Source of the DNA: Flavobacteriales bacterium
Lineage (GTDB): Bacteria > Bacteroidota > Bacteroidia > Flavobacteriales_F > PHOS-HE28
Length of the DNA: 64,000 nucleotides
Direction: 5' to 3'
NCBI GenBank assembly: GCA_016788635.1
Contig: JAEUSU010000017.1
Coordinates: 1 to 64,000 of the forward strand
The notes under the pieces were generated by a model. It was given only the letters and a program-made list of their open reading frames with translations. It searched no databases and was not told where the DNA came from. This document shows positions 60,596-64,000 of this stretch, in pieces. The stretch's first letter is position 1. Every line of letters starts with the position of its first letter. Both the position numbers and the translations under genes were made by a program.

Positions 60596-61834
60596 CTAAC
60601 GTGCTTCGCTCATCTTGCTGGCATGTCGCCCCAACAATTCCCACACCCGAGCGTGATGCTCCCATCCTTCCATGTCCGTGTTCACGATCATGTATCGCCC
60701 CAAGCCGGTCTTGCGCTCCACGAAGAACATGGAGAACAGACCCGGGTCGCCGCCGGTGTGCCCGAAGTAGCCTTCTGAACTGAACCCGATGGTGATGCCC
60801 ATATTGTGCTCATCCGTGAAGGGTCCCGTGGCGCGGTCCACGAATTGGCTGTCCACGAGCTGCTCGCGGAAGTACTCAGCATAACTCTCCTTACCGAGCA
60901 GGGTACCCGCACCGCGCGAGCCCTTCACCAGTTCCGCCATGTACTTCGCGAAGTCCTCAGCGCTGGTGACCATGCCTCCGTCCGGATAGGTGGCGCAGTA
61001 GTAACGCGGATAGGCTTCGGTACGTGTTCGGTACAACCGGGAGATCGCCGTGTCCGCCAGGTGCTCACCGTGCCAAGTGGAACTGCCCATGCCCAACGGT
61101 TCAAGGATGTGGCGTTGTGTGAACGCGTCGAAGGATAGGCCACTGGCTTTCTCCACGACCAAGGCCGCTAATGTGGCTCCGATGTTCGAGTAGCCGAATC
61201 GCTCACCGGGCTTCAGGTCCGCGAAGGCGCTGTCGCTGTACCACCCCTCACCCTTCACGAGGTAGCGGCGCAGGAATTCCTCCATCGCTACGGCCGTGTT
61301 CGGTGCACTGAAACGACATGCACCAATGTCCAACGCCAGGTTCCGTTCCAGGTCCATGGTGTCCTGCAGGATCCACGCACGGAACAGGTAGTTCTCCGTG
61401 TCGAGGATCGTGGAGGTGTGTGTGACCAGGTGACGGACGGTGATGGGCAACTCCGGGTGATGCGGGTTCACCACCGGAAAGGGCAGGTGCTTCGCGACCG
61501 GATCATCGAGCGTGAGCATGCGCAGGTCCACCGCCTTCATCACCGCCAAGCCGATGAAGGTCTTGCTGATGGAGGCGATCGGTTGAACGGTCTGGGCAGT
61601 GTAGGGCGTTTGGCGAGACACATCGGCCATGCCGAAACCGTTCGCATAGAGCGCGCCAGTGCTATCCACCAGCGCGACACCGAAGCCATTGAAGTCGGCA
61701 GCTGTGGTGATGAGCGTGATCGAATCGGTTAGTTCGTTGCTCAAGCGTTCTCGTTCCCCTGGCATAGGTCTGTTGGTACAAGAGGCGAGGACGAGCAGCG
61801 CAGAAGCGATGAAGGCGATCGATCGGAGCATCAT
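60596..61834 (-). CDS. Beta-lactamase/serine hydrolase family lipoprotein
   Basis: 412 residues. The signal sequence MMLRSIAFIASALLVLASC ends in a lipobox (Cys19). The penicillin-binding fold has the SxxK motif in QPIASISKTFIGLAVMKA, the Y-x-N motif in FGYSNIGATLAALVVEKA and a GHTGGDPGLFSMFFVE segment (HTG in place of KTG). This is a class C beta-lactamase-like hydrolase such as D-aminopeptidases and esterases; true beta-lactamase activity is not implied. A TAGCTTGC box ends 4 bases before the second possible ATG. Single gene. Confidence 0.88.
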   Translation of the reverse strand: MMLRSIAFIASALLVLASCTNRPMPGERERLSNELTDSITLITTAADFNGFGVALVDSTGALYANGFGMADVSRQTPYTAQTVQPIASISKTFIGLAVMKAVDLRMLTLDDPVAKHLPFPVVNPHHPELPITVRHLVTHTSTILDTENYLFRAWILQDTMDLERNLALDIGACRFSAPNTAVAMEEFLRRYLVKGEGWYSDSAFADLKPGERFGYSNIGATLAALVVEKASGLSFDAFTQRHILEPLGMGSSTWHGEHLADTAISRLYRTRTEAYPRYYCATYPDGGMVTSAEDFAKYMAELVKGSRGAGTLLGKESYAEYFREQLVDSQFVDRATGPFTDEHNMGITIGFSSEGYFGHTGGDPGLFSMFFVERKTGLGRYMIVNTDMEGWEHHARVWELLGRHASKMSEAR

Positions 61835-61958
61835 CGGGGCAAGCTAAACCAACTCCCTGAAAGATCGTTCTGCGCTGATCACGGATCGCATCGCTGCCAA
61901 TACGTTGCTGAGCCGATCCTCGCTGCACAGTCCTCGGCCAATTACGCCGTCTTCTCCT

Positions 61959-61966
61959 TACATTCG
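61959..61966 (+). promoter_or_regulatory. Putative -7 box TACATTCG next to a start codon
   Basis: TACATTCG ends 6 bases before the ATG at 61973, which predicts a leaderless or near-leaderless transcript. Confidence 0.4.
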
Positions 61967-61972
61967 TTCATT

Positions 61973-62857
61973 ATGCGCGCTGCCCTTTTCACCCTGGCCG
62001 TGCTCCCTTTGCTAGCTGCCGCCCAGAGCTGGTGCCCGCCCGGTGCGACGTGGACCTACCGCATGCAGGCTACCTGGGGCGAAGGCTATTACGAGTTGGC
62101 CTATGCTGGCGACTCCTTGGTCGCGGGACAGCCCGCACAGAAGATCACGAGCCTGTCCGCCTACCATTACTACGCGGATGACACCACGATCGTGACCGAA
62201 CCGCTGCACTACACGCTTACAGTCGCCATGGGTGACCTAGTGGGTTGGTGGGATATGAACGCGCTTTCCTTCGATACGCTGTACGATTTCGCCGCGACGC
62301 CAGGCGACCACTGGTTGCCGCCGAATGCCGTTGGACTCTGTCCGCCGTACGAGCGCATCGAGGTGGTCGACACGGGCTCCACCAGCATCTCTGGAGTATC
62401 GCTCAGATATCTCGACATCAGGCAGGCGGGCGCTGAGGATACGGTGTACAGCCGCATCACCGAACGGCTCGGCTGGGAATGGGAAATGAACATCTGGCCA
62501 CCTTGCGCAGCGCCTCCCATGACCTTGCTAGGTTTGGTGTGCTACAGCGACGATGAGATCAGTTGGACGGACCCTGACTGGTCCATCGGCTGCCAGAGCG
62601 TGGCAAGTATCGTTGAGAAGGAGGTTAGCGCCCTTAGGATCTTCCCCAACCCCGGCACCACCCACTTCACCCTCGATCTCCCACCCGGCCCGCACACCAT
62701 CACCCTCTACGATGCCACGGGCCGCATGGTGCTGCACCAACGCACCACCGATGCCCAGCCGGTGATCGCCACGAACGCGCTGCCTGCGGGGCTATACCGG
62801 ATCACCGTGCGCGATGAACGCAGTGGGGTGCTGGGCTTGACGTGGGTGAAGGAATGA
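61973..62857 (+). CDS. Secreted T9SS protein of unknown function
   Basis: 294 residues. Signal peptide: ALFTLAVLPLLAAAQ. The middle has aromatic-rich beta strands (WTYRMQATWGEGYYELAYAG; ITSLSAYHYYADDTTIVTEP; YERIEVVDTGSTSISGVSLR) in a pattern often found in Bacteroidota secreted proteins. The T9SS type A domain starts ALRIFPNPGTTHFTLDLPPG and ends GLTWVKE. The next gene starts 115 bases downstream. Function unknown. Confidence 0.85.
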   Translation: MRAALFTLAVLPLLAAAQSWCPPGATWTYRMQATWGEGYYELAYAGDSLVAGQPAQKITSLSAYHYYADDTTIVTEPLHYTLTVAMGDLVGWWDMNALSFDTLYDFAATPGDHWLPPNAVGLCPPYERIEVVDTGSTSISGVSLRYLDIRQAGAEDTVYSRITERLGWEWEMNIWPPCAAPPMTLLGLVCYSDDEISWTDPDWSIGCQSVASIVEKEVSALRIFPNPGTTHFTLDLPPGPHTITLYDATGRMVLHQRTTDAQPVIATNALPAGLYRITVRDERSGVLGLTWVKE

Positions 62858-62971
62858 ACCGATAGTACGCCGGCCATCACGTGCGCTGGTGGCGCCGATC
62901 ACTTCTTACCATACATCAATGGAGCGCGGTGGCGGGTGACAACAGTTTTGCCCCCACAGAACGAACACACC

Positions 62972-63505
62972 ATGAAAACCGTCCTCATCCCCATCGCCCT
63001 CGCGGGCCTCTTCGGCTTCTCAGCCTTCACATCCACCACCGCACCGAACATGACCGTGGCTGATGGCTACACCGTCAAGTTCACCAGCAAGGACCCCACC
63101 GGCGTCTTCGAGAAAATGAAGGGCACCGTGGTCTTCAACGAGCAGGACCTCGCAGCCGCCAGCTTCAATGTGATCATCGACGTGGCCAGCATCAATTGCG
63201 GCAATGGGATGCAGAACCGCCACGCGAAGAGCGAGAAGTGGTTCGACGTGGAGAAGTATCCCGAGATCACCTTCGTGAGCACTGGCGCGAAGAAGACCGC
63301 CACCGGCTATGAGACCACGGGCAAGCTGACCATGCACGGTGACACCAAGGACCTCACCATCCCCTTCACCTACACGCCTGCCGCAACTGGCGGTGTGTTC
63401 GCCGGCACCTTCGACGTGTCGCGCAGCGCGTTCGGTGTGGGCGAGCCGAGCAAGAAGGTGCCCGATGTGATGACACTCGAAGTGAGCGTACCTGTAAAGC
63501 TCTAA
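62972..63505 (+). CDS. YceI-family periplasmic protein
   Basis: 177 residues from the ATG at 62972. Signal peptide: TVLIPIALAGLFGFSAF. The YceI lipocalin-like fold has VADGYTVKFTSKDPTGVFEK, FNVIIDVASINCGNGMQNRH, KYPEITFVSTGAKK, YETTGKLTMHGDTKDLTIPF and DVSRSAFGVGEPSKKVPDVM. YceI proteins bind isoprenoid-type ligands such as quinones and are often induced by stress. A GTTTTG run about 20 bases before the start may belong to the promoter. The next gene begins 4 bases after its stop, so both are co-transcribed. Confidence 0.92.
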   Translation: MKTVLIPIALAGLFGFSAFTSTTAPNMTVADGYTVKFTSKDPTGVFEKMKGTVVFNEQDLAAASFNVIIDVASINCGNGMQNRHAKSEKWFDVEKYPEITFVSTGAKKTATGYETTGKLTMHGDTKDLTIPFTYTPAATGGVFAGTFDVSRSAFGVGEPSKKVPDVMTLEVSVPVKL

Positions 63506-63509
63506 GGCC

Positions 63510-63911
63510 ATGCGCCAACATCTCTACCACGGCCTAGTGGCCGGCATCGCTGCCGCCGTCGCCGCTCTCGTTTACATGAACGTGTACTCTGCGGCGCTCG
63601 CAGTGGATTTCAGTCTGGTGGCCAACGCCATGGGTATCGTGTCCTCCACCCTTATAGGCACGCTCCTCGCCGCAGTGGGCCGCCACTTCTGGGGCCGCTG
63701 GGTGAAGCAGAACACCACCCTCTGGTTCAACGTGCTCTTCACCGTGCTCACCTTCCTCAGCATCATGCCCATCTTCGGAATGACCCTGCCCTTGGAGGTG
63801 AAAGCACCGGAGCTGCTCGTGGGCATGGTGGCGCCGATGCACCTGTTCCCGCAACTCTTCTGGCATGTGAGCGAACCGCTCTTCGCAAAAAGCGGAACGA
63901 TCGAAGGATAG
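63510..63911 (+). CDS. Small membrane protein co-transcribed with the YceI gene
   Basis: 133 residues with four predicted membrane helices: LVAGIAAAVAALVYMNVYSA, AMGIVSSTLIGTLLAAVG, LWFNVLFTVLTFLSIMPIFG and a C-terminal VGMVAPMHLFPQLFWHVSEP. The pattern N.....Y in helix 1 and a final MH....... resembles the DUF6069-type four-helix proteins found in Bacteroidota, though I cannot confirm that. It starts 4 bases after the YceI stop. Confidence 0.7.
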   Translation: MRQHLYHGLVAGIAAAVAALVYMNVYSAALAVDFSLVANAMGIVSSTLIGTLLAAVGRHFWGRWVKQNTTLWFNVLFTVLTFLSIMPIFGMTLPLEVKAPELLVGMVAPMHLFPQLFWHVSEPLFAKSGTIEG

Positions 63912-63949
63912 CGATCTCGGTGCTCGAAATATTCCAGTGGAGTAAGAAA

Positions 63950-63981
63950 GGGTGCGAGGATCGTACCGATCGCTCGCACCC
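63950..63981. repeat. Inverted repeat GGGTGCGAG...CTCGCACCC
   Basis: Arms of about 14 bases with one bulge around TAC, 39 bases after the stop of the last gene. It can serve as terminator; the neighbouring repeat CTCGCACCCTCGCACTC suggests an interspersed repeat. Confidence 0.55.
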
Positions 63982-64000
63982 TCGCACTCTTTCACTCTCG

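Noticed and set aside
60596-61834. Antibiotic resistance beta-lactamase
   Set aside because: HTG instead of KTG, lipoprotein signal and length point to the wider serine hydrolase family.

Overview
The window looks like a high-GC member of the Bacteroidota, probably close to Flavobacteriales. The evidence is: (i) at least nine secreted proteins ending in a type IX secretion (T9SS) type A sorting domain; (ii) promoters of the Bacteroidota type (TTG about 20 bases upstream of TAnnTTTG) and almost no Shine-Dalgarno sequences; (iii) a gene order that I recall from flavobacteria (lptD-like, divergent amidase, MCE/MlaD protein, two Fe-S proteins, a small 'ABC transporter ATPase'-named protein). No rRNA, tRNA or CRISPR array was seen.

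Layout. 1-5955: four exported proteins on the minus strand: an Ig-repeat surface protein cut by the window edge, a bacterial lysyl oxidase homologue with its copper and quinone-forming residues in place, a beta-propeller protein and a small T9SS protein. 6040-11424: a MoxR AAA ATPase and three SurA/PpiC-type periplasmic folding proteins. 11566-16010: a T9SS protein, a coiled-coil protein with an N-terminal membrane anchor and an OstA/LptA-like protein. 15871-20685: a CotH-like cluster (membrane protein, CotH, CotH-like/beta-helix protein) with a divergent unknown gene. 20841-24745: two T9SS proteins; the first has an in-frame amber codon inside its sorting domain. 24811-32351: the Fe-S/MCE/amidase/LptD block (envelope maintenance and redox). 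32359-41689: housekeeping genes (glutamine amidotransferase, VOC protein, exonuclease III, PIF1-like helicase, cold shock protein, 2H phosphoesterase-like protein), an orphan Pycsar-type membrane effector and a solitary cytosine methyltransferase. 41881-49041: more exported proteins, including a possible GldN-like/MORN fusion.

49074-56696 is the accessory region. It starts with an ORF6N DNA-binding gene bracketed by two decayed copies of an HNH endonuclease gene. It continues with an AT-richer operon of six genes reading the same way: a small protein, a cytosine-5 methyltransferase, a GHKL ATPase, two proteins that I do not recognise and a Vsr-type endonuclease. The five genes after the small leader gene overlap or lie within 20 bases of each other. 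I consider this the best candidate for an undescribed defence system: the methyltransferase marks self DNA, Vsr repairs the deamination products of that mark, and the ATPase plus the two unknown proteins would be the sensing or effector part. That role split is inference.

56813-64000: a fused acyl-CoA mutase (IcmF type), a beta-lactamase-family hydrolase, a T9SS protein, a YceI protein and a small membrane protein.

Two genome-wide habits stand out. Short repeats of several families are scattered between genes and sometimes inside them in frame (IcmF, Fe-S membrane protein) or disruptively (HNH gene). Many start codons lie only 4-10 bases after a promoter -7 box, which suggests leaderless or nearly leaderless mRNAs.
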